DNA of 64,000 nt from NCBI GenBank assembly GCA_900539755.1, contig UQDC01000011.1, positions 3,632 to 67,631 on the forward strand, read 5' to 3'. Below the pieces are notes generated by a model. That model saw only the letters and a list, made by a program, of their open reading frames with translations. It was not told the origin of the DNA and made no database searches. Made by a program: the position numbers and the translations under genes. Below are positions 28,681 through 36,831 of this stretch, in pieces. Position 1 is the first letter of the stretch, and each line of letters opens with the position of its first letter. This stretch comes from an uncultured Alistipes sp. (lineage in GTDB: Bacteria > Bacteroidota > Bacteroidia > Bacteroidales > Rikenellaceae).

Positions 28681-28690
28681 CCTTTCACCA

Positions 28691-28731
28691 TCCGGGTACG
28701 GAATGTCGCCATGCGCCGACCCGTACCCGGA
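28691..28731 (+). other. GC-rich hairpin between tube-like and portal genes
   Basis: A perfect 11-bp stem (28691-28701 with 28721-28731) with an internal GTCG/CGAC pairing (28705-28708 with 28717-28720). No T-run follows, so it is not a standard terminator; it may stabilise the upstream mRNA or partly attenuate reading into the portal gene. Confidence 0.5.
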
Positions 28732-28745
28732 TTATTGTTCCCCAT

Positions 28746-29981
28746 ATGAAACAAAAAACAACTACTCAAAATAGAGCCCGAAAACTCTTTCTGCCACACA
28801 ACAGGATTGATCCTTTCGTCACACAAGGGAGTTCGTTGGCTGGGTCATCGCAATATTGGCGTTGGGGAGATGACAACCTTTTTCCAGAAGCTCTCGCATT
28901 AATGGCCCGACGATCGACCACACATCGACGAATCATTAACGATAAAGCCGACTACATTTCCGGGAAAGGTTTCATCTACGACAACGAGATACCCCGTTTA
29001 GCCTATTTCATTGAATCAGCGAACGGTCAAGGAGAAACGCTCAGGCAAATTTTCAATAAACTGGCCTTCGACAAATCCCTTTTCGGCAATGCGTTCCTCG
29101 AAATCGTCACTACACCGAACCACGATTTCCTGTCCCTGTACCATCAAGATGCGTCCAAATGTCGCCTGGCCAAAGATGGCAAACATGTCTTACTGCACCA
29201 TGATTGGCACCAGTTTTCTACTGCGAACGCCAAACAGCTACCACTCTATCCTCTTTTTGAAAAATTTCCGGACGGTACCATCCGATCAATCTTCCATTAC
29301 AAGGATTACGAACCGATGTTCGAACATTACGGTCTGCCTCCCTATATTGCAGGATTGAACGTATCGGCAATCGCCTACAAAACAGACAAATGGAACATCA
29401 GTCGTCTTGACAACTCATTCCAGTTATCGGGAATCATGGTATTAGATGGCAACGTAGATAATGAACAGGATGCTTATGAGATTATCCGCACTGCAGAGAA
29501 ACGTTTTGCCGGTGAACCAGGACAGGTAATGTTCATGGTCAAAAATGCCGAAGAGGCCGACAACTCGAAATTCGTTCCGATCACCTCCACCAACGAGGGT
29601 GACTGGAAAAATCTGCACGATCAAGCCGTCACCGACATTGTCGTAGCACACTCCTGGTTCAGGTCCTTAAGTGGATTGGATTACCTCTCAGGCTTCAGCT
29701 CCGAACGTATCTTGCAAGAGTATGAAATTGCGTTAAACACCCTGATTCTCGGAGCTCAACAAGAACTGCTCGAACCTATTCAAATCATCATCAATCGGAT
29801 TCTGGATTGCGATGCATCCTCCATGCAGGTTATTAATCGCCCTCCAACCCGTTCAAAACCACTTTACATGAAAGTTTGGGAAGCTCGGCGTGCCGATGGA
29901 TTAGATTATGACATTGAAGATCCGGAGCAAAATCTATTCCTTGCGCAAATCACCAAGTATGCTTTACGTAACATTGACTGA
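28746..29981 (+). CDS. Phage portal protein
   Basis: A 411-residue protein with the portal pattern: WRWGDDNLFPEALALMARRS near the start, TTHRRIINDKADYISGKGF, FDKSLFGNAFLEIV, a helix-rich core, and a C-terminal LSGFSSERILQEYEIALNTL then ILGAQQELLEPIQIIINRIL, typical of the wing and stem helices. It would form the dodecameric ring at the capsid vertex through which DNA passes. Notably no terminase gene accompanies it in the window. The connector gene starts 2 bases after its stop. Confidence 0.8.
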   Translation: MKQKTTTQNRARKLFLPHNRIDPFVTQGSSLAGSSQYWRWGDDNLFPEALALMARRSTTHRRIINDKADYISGKGFIYDNEIPRLAYFIESANGQGETLRQIFNKLAFDKSLFGNAFLEIVTTPNHDFLSLYHQDASKCRLAKDGKHVLLHHDWHQFSTANAKQLPLYPLFEKFPDGTIRSIFHYKDYEPMFEHYGLPPYIAGLNVSAIAYKTDKWNISRLDNSFQLSGIMVLDGNVDNEQDAYEIIRTAEKRFAGEPGQVMFMVKNAEEADNSKFVPITSTNEGDWKNLHDQAVTDIVVAHSWFRSLSGLDYLSGFSSERILQEYEIALNTLILGAQQELLEPIQIIINRILDCDASSMQVINRPPTRSKPLYMKVWEARRADGLDYDIEDPEQNLFLAQITKYALRNID

Positions 29982-29983
29982 TT

Positions 29984-30454
29984 ATGGAATTGCTGATCAC
30001 ACCGACGGAAGTACTCGAGATAGCCTTCCCCGCTACTGAACAATTTCGTGAAGAGTTAATCCGACCTTCACTCATCGAAGCTGCACAACTGCAACATCTC
30101 AAGCCCATCTTTGGGAAACTTTACGATCAGTTGGGAGAGAGTCAATACTCCGCCTTTACTGCCGATTACCTGAAAGCACCTTTAGCCTACTACATCCGAT
30201 GCATGGTGATTGACGAAATGTGTGCAGCTGTTGGCACCACAGGCATCCTCCAAGGTAAAACCGATTACGGTTCTGCCGCATCGATTCGACAACAAGAACG
30301 ACTGCGGCGCCATGCTCGTCATACCGCCGACCGCTTATTAGATCGGGCTATTGAACAGGTTGAGAGTAATCCTGAACTGTTTCCTGAATACGAACCGGAT
30401 CAAAACCTGCGCAAAACACTACTATTCAAAGGTGGATTTATTTTCCAACTTTAA
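29984..30454 (+). CDS. Head-tail connector/adaptor-like protein
   Basis: A 156-residue, largely helical protein right after the portal gene. Pattern and size fit the phage gp6/gp15-type head-tail connector: an N-terminal ITPTEVLEIAFP, helix EAAQLQHLKPIFGKLYDQLG, an AYYIRCMVIDEMCAAVGTTG helix, and a final basic stretch RQQERLRRHARHTADRLLD. It would sit under the portal. Last gene of the island; a strong hairpin follows. Confidence 0.65.
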   Translation: MELLITPTEVLEIAFPATEQFREELIRPSLIEAAQLQHLKPIFGKLYDQLGESQYSAFTADYLKAPLAYYIRCMVIDEMCAAVGTTGILQGKTDYGSAASIRQQERLRRHARHTADRLLDRAIEQVESNPELFPEYEPDQNLRKTLLFKGGFIFQL

Positions 30455-30492
30455 ATATAAATTATTTTAATAAGCATCAGCAATCCGGCCCA

Positions 30493-30542
30493 TATAATAA
30501 AAGAGGAGGGATCATTAAGATGACCTCTCCTCTTTTATTATA
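30493..30542. terminator. Hairpin at the end of the island
   Basis: A 15-bp A/T-flanked perfect stem (30493-30507 with 30528-30542) 38 bases after the last island gene. T-rich on the right arm and A-rich on the left, so it can act in both directions. Confidence 0.75.
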
Positions 30543-30659
30543 TAATTTTAAAAATGAAATTTCTTTTCAAAGGAAGAACGGCAGAATGTGACAACTACCA
30601 CTATTCCACCGTTTTCCCTTCTACTAACCTAAAACTACTAACCTAAATGAACCTAAACT
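30493..30659 (-). ncRNA. Candidate small RNA at the island edge
   Basis: A minus-strand promoter-like pair (30666-30698) would start transcription near 30659 and the hairpin at 30493-30542 could end it, giving about 165 bases with no open frame. It includes the minus copy of the CTACTAACCTAAA tandem repeat. Purely inferred. Confidence 0.3.
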
Positions 30660-30665
30660 TCACCG

Positions 30666-30698
30666 CAAATGTAAGGACAAAAATTCAAATTATCCAAA
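30666..30698 (-). promoter_or_regulatory. Minus-strand promoter-like sequence
   Basis: On the minus strand: TTTG (30698-30695), 21-bp spacer, TACATTTG (30673-30666). Full match to the Bacteroidetes pattern, with no protein gene downstream on that strand for the next several hundred bases. Confidence 0.4.
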
Positions 30699-30804
30699 TT
30701 TATTAAATATTTTTAATAACTTAAATTATCCTTACAGATCAGGATTCAGCGTCGAATCAATACTAAACACCTGAAAAGCAGTCAAGTTTAATAGGCAGCA
30801 GTCT

Positions 30805-32943
30805 TTATTGCATCGGAACAAAATTTTCGTATTTAACTACCCACTTGCCATTTTTCGGGAAGCCCGGAGCTTCGCCTTGCGAACCATCCCAACCTCCGGC
30901 CATCATGGCAACTGCAGTCAACAAACCGCCGTTTGACGGGAAGTAAGGCCATGGACCGCCACTAGCAAGGCCATGCTCGTCAAAACGGAACTGTTTGGAG
31001 TTATGCATCAGCATATCGATTGCCAATTCCGGATTACCACTGCGCGCAGCTCCCATAGCCATCATTGGGAAGTCCCAGCCCCAGATACGGTCAGACTGCC
31101 ATTCGCGATTCACTTTATCCAACGTTCTACGATAAACTGTAGTATCAACTCCATCACCCGGCAGCATACCAAACACACCGGTCAATGCAGGATGTTCAAA
31201 GGTATATTTTGTCCACATGTCGGGAATACCTTCATAAGTTACATATACGCTATCCTGGATCGGCAGCGGAGAAAGCTTATTGAGAACTGTATCCCATTGC
31301 GGTTCACGAGGCATACCGAGACGTTCGCGCCACTGTTGTGCTGTACGCAATCCATAACGCCAATAACCCAACTCAAAAATAGGATTGACCGTCTTGAGAG
31401 CATCTGTATTCTCAGATACGATTACGACTGGAGGGCCCAACACATAACGATCATTCGCTGCGTCATAATGAGCATAGTCAGCCATATATTGTGCTGAGTT
31501 CAACACAACATCTTTCCATTTATCAAGAGTCTCCTGAGTTGGATGGAGACGATAATCCATCTCTGCAAAGTAGATCGGATGCGGTTGTTGCCAAATCAAC
31601 AGACCATGAGCCCAACATGGCCATTCACGGTCAAAATCAGCGGTACATTTGGGCCATTTGGCTCCACGACGTCCCATTTTCTGTGCACGTTGGATTGAAG
31701 TAGGCAAAAAGTCAGGGAAAATATGCAAACTTCTGTCGAACAACTCCCAACGATTCCACAAGCCGTAATGTACACCATGCCACCAGATCATTTCGTAATG
31801 GAAACGACCAAACCAACCGTTATTAACAAGACCGCTCTCCTGAGGAGGAAGATCACCTGCCTCATTTACACGTAACACGTATTGAGACAACACAATACGA
31901 CGTTCAAGTTCTTCCCAACGAGGATCCGTACTTTCCGAAAGGTCGATAGCAGCACCAGACATCCAGTAAGCTTCCCAGGCTTTTGCGCTCGCCTCATCAA
32001 TCTGCGAGGCGGAAGGCAACTGATCAACAGCGATTGCGTCAGGAGAGAAAGCACAAGTAAACATCAACTCCTCCCCTTCCGTAGGCATCAGCAAGAAACG
32101 GTGAGGAGAGTCTGACGGAGTATCTTGACCGAATGAAGCCGGAGTAGCCCATTTCAGAGCAGTATAATAGGTGGTACTATCCATCGTTCTGAGGATTTCA
32201 GCACTTTGACTGCCATTCGAGATTACCTCAGAGCGATGTTTGTCATAAGCATTGTAATCGCCCACAGTATCTCTAAAGTCGCCGTGATCGGCATAGGGGA
32301 AATCAAAAAAGACTCCAATACGTCCCTGAGCCACCAACGGTGATTTAATAGATACACCAAGAGCATCTTGATCAGGATCACATGCAGTAGTTACCTCAAC
32401 CTTTTCACCATCGATCTGGAATGAACTGTATATAATACCTTTCCAAAGATCGACCTCCTGATGCGGATTCATCAAATCGCTTTCAACGACAGGCGATCCA
32501 TCCGCATGGGTCATCTGCAAGCCGATACGTCCCAAATTAAATCGGTGGGGATTGGCAACCAACCAAGCTGTAATCTCAGGTTTATTCGGATCGCCAACCT
32601 CATAGGGGATCATTTTCCCATAGGTATCCATAGGGACTCCGGTATAGTCCTCAACCTTCACACCATCAGGCAGAGGGAAGCTATGCCAGCTCCAGTGCGA
32701 CATGGTATTGAAGGGGACAAATGTTTGCAATCCGGTAACATCCACGCCAAAAGCAAAATTGCCGTTACCTACCTGTGCCGGGCTTCGGTGATAAACCGAA
32801 TCGGTCACAATCCGATGACGCTCTACAACGGCACGGCGATCAATTTTTCCGGTCTCATTGCAGGCGACAACAGACAGTGAAATAGCGGCCATCCACACCA
32901 ACTGCTTCCGGCCAGAAATCAACAAATCTGAAATCAAAGACAT
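30805..32943 (-). CDS. Six-hairpin glycoside hydrolase lipoprotein (GH65-like)
   Basis: 712 residues from the ATG at 32943, chosen because a lipoprotein signal follows (WMAAISLSVVAC); the longer frame upstream adds an unlikely extra hydrophobic start. The early block QVGNGNFAFGVDVTGLQTF and the core block EMIWWHGVHYGLWNRWELF, GRRGAKWPKCTADF, LIWQQPHPIYFAE match a Bacteroidetes group of (alpha/alpha)6-barrel hydrolases related to GH65. Substrate unknown, presumably a plant or host glycan given the GH78 neighbours. It is divergent from the rest of the locus and shares a 308-base control region with it. Confidence 0.6.
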   Translation of the reverse strand: MSLISDLLISGRKQLVWMAAISLSVVACNETGKIDRRAVVERHRIVTDSVYHRSPAQVGNGNFAFGVDVTGLQTFVPFNTMSHWSWHSFPLPDGVKVEDYTGVPMDTYGKMIPYEVGDPNKPEITAWLVANPHRFNLGRIGLQMTHADGSPVVESDLMNPHQEVDLWKGIIYSSFQIDGEKVEVTTACDPDQDALGVSIKSPLVAQGRIGVFFDFPYADHGDFRDTVGDYNAYDKHRSEVISNGSQSAEILRTMDSTTYYTALKWATPASFGQDTPSDSPHRFLLMPTEGEELMFTCAFSPDAIAVDQLPSASQIDEASAKAWEAYWMSGAAIDLSESTDPRWEELERRIVLSQYVLRVNEAGDLPPQESGLVNNGWFGRFHYEMIWWHGVHYGLWNRWELFDRSLHIFPDFLPTSIQRAQKMGRRGAKWPKCTADFDREWPCWAHGLLIWQQPHPIYFAEMDYRLHPTQETLDKWKDVVLNSAQYMADYAHYDAANDRYVLGPPVVIVSENTDALKTVNPIFELGYWRYGLRTAQQWRERLGMPREPQWDTVLNKLSPLPIQDSVYVTYEGIPDMWTKYTFEHPALTGVFGMLPGDGVDTTVYRRTLDKVNREWQSDRIWGWDFPMMAMGAARSGNPELAIDMLMHNSKQFRFDEHGLASGGPWPYFPSNGGLLTAVAMMAGGWDGSQGEAPGFPKNGKWVVKYENFVPMQ

Positions 32944-33016
32944 ACGTATGAGTTTTAGATGAGATGGTAATAATAATAAAAAAATGCGAGCGGCCCAAAT
33001 TCGCCATCCCCACATC

Positions 33017-33064
33017 TCAAAGATTCAACTGACAAACAAAAACTTACAATTCAAAGATTCGACT
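33017..33064. repeat. Direct repeat pair TCAAAGATTCRACT
   Basis: TCAAAGATTCAACT at 33017-33030 and TCAAAGATTCGACT at 33051-33064 (13 of 14 identical), 34 bases apart, upstream of the phosphoesterase promoter. A third related copy lies before the GH78 gene. Candidate operator. Confidence 0.45.
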
Positions 33065-33154
33065 AACTCAACAAGGTTCTCTTACTGTTATATCAACAAA
33101 AAGGTTAACAAATTTTTAAACCCAACAGTACAAGGTTTTCCAAAAATAAAGCCG

Positions 33155-33162
33155 TACCTTTG
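33155..33162 (+). promoter_or_regulatory. -7 box of the phosphoesterase gene
   Basis: TACCTTTG, an exact TAnnTTTG match, about 90 bases before the ATG at 33252. A TTTT run near 33136 sits at -33 spacing. Confidence 0.5.
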
Positions 33163-33251
33163 TTCGGTCAATTTGCATTTTCTCTCATGAGCGTCTCATA
33201 AAAGACTGAATTACTAACTTTTATATTTCAATTAATTCCACCTTATTCATC

Positions 33252-34427
33252 ATGTCACAAAAATGGCTTTTAACACTCGTTGGATTGTTTGCATGGATTG
33301 GGGTTTCAGCCCAAGAGCAAGAGATTAAAATCTCCGGAGGCCCCTATTTACAACAGATGGGCGAGCACGAAGTAACCATTGTTTGGATGACCAATCGGCC
33401 TGCTGTTTCCTGGGTCGAGATTGCCCCGAATGACGGGCGCAGTTTTTATGCAACCGAACATCCGAAATTTTACCAAACCGAGATGGGACGTAAAGTCGTT
33501 GACACTTTACACCGCATCCATATTACCGGACTTGAAAAAGGGACCAAATACCGGTATCGCATCTATTCTCGAGAAGTGACTGTACTGGAAAACTATTTCG
33601 TTCAATACGGTCATACCGTTGCCAGCGAATCTTACGTTCGCGAGCCTCTCTCTTTTACCACATTTGACTACTCGAAGCCTGAAATCTCATTTACCGTCGT
33701 CAATGACATACACGGCGACAACGAGTTATTGGCAGATTTAATCGACAATGTGCAAAAAGAGAAAAACGACTTTGTCATCTTCAACGGAGATATGGTGACA
33801 ACATTCGATTCCGGGGCCGGCATTTTCAATGGTTTTCTCCATACGGCCACAGAGCGTTTTGCCTCAGAGATTCCGTTCTTCTACGCCAGGGGCAACCATG
33901 AGACCCGCGGCCTTTTCTTTGCCCAATACCGCAACTTTTTCCCTGCCCCCACCCAAACGACCTATTACTCATTCCAGGCAGGGCCTGTCTTTTTTATTGT
34001 GCTGGACGGTGGAGAGGACAAACCCGATTCTGATATGGAATATTTCGATTTGAGTGCTTTTGACACTTTTCGAAATGAACAAGTGGCCTGGCTTAAAAAG
34101 ACATTGGATAGCGAAGCCTGCAAAAATGCAGCGTACCGCATCGTAGTGATCCACATCCCGCCCGGATGCGACACCTGGTATGGACCTTTGGAGTCACAAC
34201 GGCTTTTTGTGCCACTGCTCAACGAAGCCAACATCGATTTGATGTTATGCGGACATTTGCATCGTCACGTTTATTCTCCCGCTGGAGAGGAGGGGCGTAA
34301 TTACCCAATGCTGGTCAATTCCAACACAGAGGGAGCCTATATTACGGTTAATGACAAAGGAATCGATCTTACTGTAAAAGATCGCCAGCACAATCAGACC
34401 CACAACTGGAAACTACCTCGAAAATAG
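33252..34427 (+). CDS. Secreted metallophosphoesterase with FnIII-like N-domain
   Basis: A 391-residue Sec-exported protein (signal to about residue 20, ending VSAQ). Residues about 25-135 look like the N-terminal fibronectin-like domain of purple-acid-phosphatase-type enzymes (ISGGPYLQQMGEHEVTIVW). The catalytic domain carries the calcineurin motifs in order: NDIHGD, FNGDMV, ARGNHETRG, VVIHIPPG, CGHLHRHVY, giving the di-metal site. It would hydrolyse phosphomono- or diesters in the periplasm or at the surface. In a glycan locus it may strip phosphate from sugars. First gene of the plus-strand set to 40156. Confidence 0.85.
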   Translation: MSQKWLLTLVGLFAWIGVSAQEQEIKISGGPYLQQMGEHEVTIVWMTNRPAVSWVEIAPNDGRSFYATEHPKFYQTEMGRKVVDTLHRIHITGLEKGTKYRYRIYSREVTVLENYFVQYGHTVASESYVREPLSFTTFDYSKPEISFTVVNDIHGDNELLADLIDNVQKEKNDFVIFNGDMVTTFDSGAGIFNGFLHTATERFASEIPFFYARGNHETRGLFFAQYRNFFPAPTQTTYYSFQAGPVFFIVLDGGEDKPDSDMEYFDLSAFDTFRNEQVAWLKKTLDSEACKNAAYRIVVIHIPPGCDTWYGPLESQRLFVPLLNEANIDLMLCGHLHRHVYSPAGEEGRNYPMLVNSNTEGAYITVNDKGIDLTVKDRQHNQTHNWKLPRK

Positions 34428-34431
34428 AGAG

Positions 34432-34448
34432 GAATCAAAGATTCACCT
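34432..34448. repeat. Third copy of the TCAAAGATTC motif
   Basis: GAATCAAAGATTCACCT; its core GAATC-AAA-GATTC (34432-34444) is a perfect palindrome. It lies between the phosphoesterase stop and the GH78 start at 34492. Confidence 0.4.
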
Positions 34449-34491
34449 AAACCTATCTTCATACATATACAAACTAACCTAACGAACACTT

Positions 34492-36693
34492 ATGCGCAAC
34501 TTTATTTTTCTGCTGATCGGCGTGATGGCCAGTTTCAGTATCCACGCCGAAACACCCTGGAAAGGAGCCTGGATCAGCCATGAAACGAATCAAAGTCACC
34601 CCAACAGTTGGTACACATACCGCACCACCGTAGACATTGAAAAAGTTCCGGCACAGGCCATGGCACGTATTGCTGCTGACAGTAAATACTGGTTATGGAT
34701 CAACGGTCAAATGGTCGTATTCGAAGGATCGTTGAAACGAGGCCCAGCTCCGGGCGACGCATACTACGATGAGATCGACATCGCGCCCTATCTGCAGGAG
34801 GGAGAAAATACAATCGCTGCATTGGTATGGTATTTTGGTTTGAATGGATTTAGCCATTCGAGCAGTGGTCATGCCGGTTTTCTGTTCGATTGTCAAGCAC
34901 CGGGTTTGGAGATTGTCTCGAACAATCAATGGAGTTGTGACACCTACCAAGCCTATTCGAACACGGATGCGCCCCACCCCAATTACCGTATGCCAGAGGG
35001 CAATATTCGTTACGATGCCCGCAAAGCGATTGAAGGGTGGAACCTGCCAGGCGAAGACAAAATCAAAACGAGCGCCATGATGGTCGGAGATGCCAATCGT
35101 GCTCCTTTCGGCAAATTGGTCAAACGTCCCATCCCGATGTGGAAAGACTATGGACTGAAAGAGTATGTTGGGATCGAACAGGTGGGCGACACACTTTTCT
35201 GCAAACTGCCTTACAATGCACAAATCACACCATGGTTGGAGGTTGTTTCAGACAAAGGTGGCGACACCATCCGCATCCAAACGGATAACTATTATACCGG
35301 TAATGGCAGTACAGCCTCGGTACGCTGTGAATACATCACCCGCCCGGGCTTGCAGCAATATGAAAACTTAGGCTGGATGAGCGGCCATATTGTAAAATAT
35401 GTGATCCCTCAAGGGGTCGAGGTCAAGGCTCTGAAATTCCGAGAGACAGGATACAACACCGAATTTGCCGGCAAATTCCAATGTAACGATCCATTTTTAA
35501 ATGAATTGTGGAAACGGGCAGCGCGGACACTTTATCTCAATATGCGTGACACCTACTTCGACTGTCCGGAGCGTGAACGAGCCCAGTGGGGAGGAGATTT
35601 AGCCAATGAACTGGCACAAAGTTTCTATGCTTTTGATCCGCAAGCTCAAAAGTTGGCGACCAAGGCAATTCGTGAGATAATCGGCTGGCAACGCAACGAC
35701 GGGGTGATCTTCTCACCGGCCCCAGCCGGCAACTGGTCACGGGAGCTGCCTTTGCAATCGCTTGCATTGGTAGGTTGGTACGGTTTCTACACCCAATATT
35801 TTTACAGTGGCGACAGCAGTTTCGTCGCTTCCATCTACGATGGCATGCACCGTTACTTGCACGAACACTGGGAAATTGGAGCCGCCGGTTTAGTCATGCA
35901 CCGAACCGGCGACTGGACCTGGGCCGATTGGGGTGAACACAAAGATTACCTGGTACTGACCAATGCATGGTATTATTTAGCTATGAAAGCAGAGCGAGCT
36001 TTTGCCCAGATGCTCGGTAAGCAGGATGACATAGCTAAAATCGACCAGATCATGACCGGCATCGAACAGAATTTTGACAAACGTTTCTGGACCGGCAGTT
36101 GTTATCGCGATCCTGCGTATCAAGGTCAAACGGATGATCGTGCACAAGCCATGGCTATTTTAGCAGGATTGGCATCACCAGACAAATACCCACAACTAGC
36201 CGAAGTTCTTCGCGCGGAACAACATGCAGGCCCCTATATGGAAAAATATGTGTTGGAGGCACTTTTTACAATCAACCGCCCAGAGTTGGCTATCGAACGC
36301 ATCCATAAACGTTACGCCGAAATGCTCAGCTATGATGAGTACACCACGCTTTTTGAAGTATGGAAATACAAAGCGCATGCAACAGATGCCAATTCGAACG
36401 ACCATGCTTGGACTGGCGGGCCTTTGACCTTGTTGAGCCAAAAGGTATGCGGCATTGCTCCGACTGCACCTGGATTCAAAACCTTCCAGATTGCACCGCA
36501 GATGGGCAATTTGACCGAGGCTTCAGCTACGGTCAGCACAGTTAACGGTGTTATTGAGGCTCACGTTATCCGCAAGGGGAAAACCATGACAGTAACCGCT
36601 ACCGTCCCAGAAGGAACTACAGCAGAGGTTATCTTCCCATCGGGAGACAAAACCACACTTACAGCCGGGACACACACCGTAAAAGGAAAATAA
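34492..36693 (+). CDS. GH78-type alpha-L-rhamnosidase
   Basis: A 733-residue exported enzyme (signal peptide 1-19, ending SIHA). N-terminal beta domains (WLWINGQMVVFEGSLKRGP, the lectin-like jelly roll of GH78) precede an (alpha/alpha)6 barrel with the GH78 acid motif in DTYFDCPERERAQWGGD. The later FDKRFWTGSCYRD and DDRAQAMAILAGL lie in the barrel, and a C-terminal beta sandwich closes it (APGFKTFQIAPQMG). It would release terminal alpha-rhamnose from pectin or glycosides in the periplasm. Cooperates with the second GH78 and the esterase in the same direction. Confidence 0.85.
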   Translation: MRNFIFLLIGVMASFSIHAETPWKGAWISHETNQSHPNSWYTYRTTVDIEKVPAQAMARIAADSKYWLWINGQMVVFEGSLKRGPAPGDAYYDEIDIAPYLQEGENTIAALVWYFGLNGFSHSSSGHAGFLFDCQAPGLEIVSNNQWSCDTYQAYSNTDAPHPNYRMPEGNIRYDARKAIEGWNLPGEDKIKTSAMMVGDANRAPFGKLVKRPIPMWKDYGLKEYVGIEQVGDTLFCKLPYNAQITPWLEVVSDKGGDTIRIQTDNYYTGNGSTASVRCEYITRPGLQQYENLGWMSGHIVKYVIPQGVEVKALKFRETGYNTEFAGKFQCNDPFLNELWKRAARTLYLNMRDTYFDCPERERAQWGGDLANELAQSFYAFDPQAQKLATKAIREIIGWQRNDGVIFSPAPAGNWSRELPLQSLALVGWYGFYTQYFYSGDSSFVASIYDGMHRYLHEHWEIGAAGLVMHRTGDWTWADWGEHKDYLVLTNAWYYLAMKAERAFAQMLGKQDDIAKIDQIMTGIEQNFDKRFWTGSCYRDPAYQGQTDDRAQAMAILAGLASPDKYPQLAEVLRAEQHAGPYMEKYVLEALFTINRPELAIERIHKRYAEMLSYDEYTTLFEVWKYKAHATDANSNDHAWTGGPLTLLSQKVCGIAPTAPGFKTFQIAPQMGNLTEASATVSTVNGVIEAHVIRKGKTMTVTATVPEGTTAEVIFPSGDKTTLTAGTHTVKGK

Positions 36694-36700
36694 AATATGC

Positions 36701-36708
36701 TAACTTTG
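36701..36708 (+). promoter_or_regulatory. Possible -7 box ahead of the esterase
   Basis: TAACTTTG fits TAnnTTTG, 8 bases past the GH78 stop and about 120 bases before the esterase ATG. No -33 element is clear. Confidence 0.25.
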
Positions 36709-36831
36709 ACATAAGATATAAACACAACGCAGCCATATTTTGTGTAGAACAAATTAGCAACAAAATTTCCTGTCCTGTGATTGATACACAATTAACACTA
36801 ATCTGAAACACCTATTAGCTTCACATTAATT

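Larger units (their letters stand above)
20044..30454 (+). mobile_element. Virion-like structural gene island (domesticated or remnant prophage)
   Basis: Eleven intact, tightly spaced plus-strand genes with phage-type products: tail chaperone-like, tail terminator-like, two tail/baseplate-like, a tail-associated protein with a conserved C-terminal motif, a small helical protein, ClpP-like prohead protease, major capsid, tail-tube-like, portal and head-tail connector. No large terminase, integrase or transposase, tape measure, lysin, holin, repressor or replication gene is visible. Flanks are rnhB on the left and a glycosidase gene on the right. No frame is broken, which argues against simple decay. 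Boundaries are those of the outermost genes; no att repeat was found by eye. Confidence 0.7.
30455..30804. other. Convergent intergenic region at the island edge
   Basis: About 350 A/T-rich bases between convergent gene ends. Contains the hairpin at 30493-30542, a tandem repeat CTACTAACCTAAA at 30621-30633 and 30635-30647, and a minus-strand promoter-like sequence at 30666-30698. No open frame of note. Confidence 0.5.
32944..33251. other. Divergent control region of the glycan locus
   Basis: 308 bases between divergent starts. Holds two copies of TCAAAGATTCRACT and a -7 box at 33155-33162; no gene. Confidence 0.55.
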
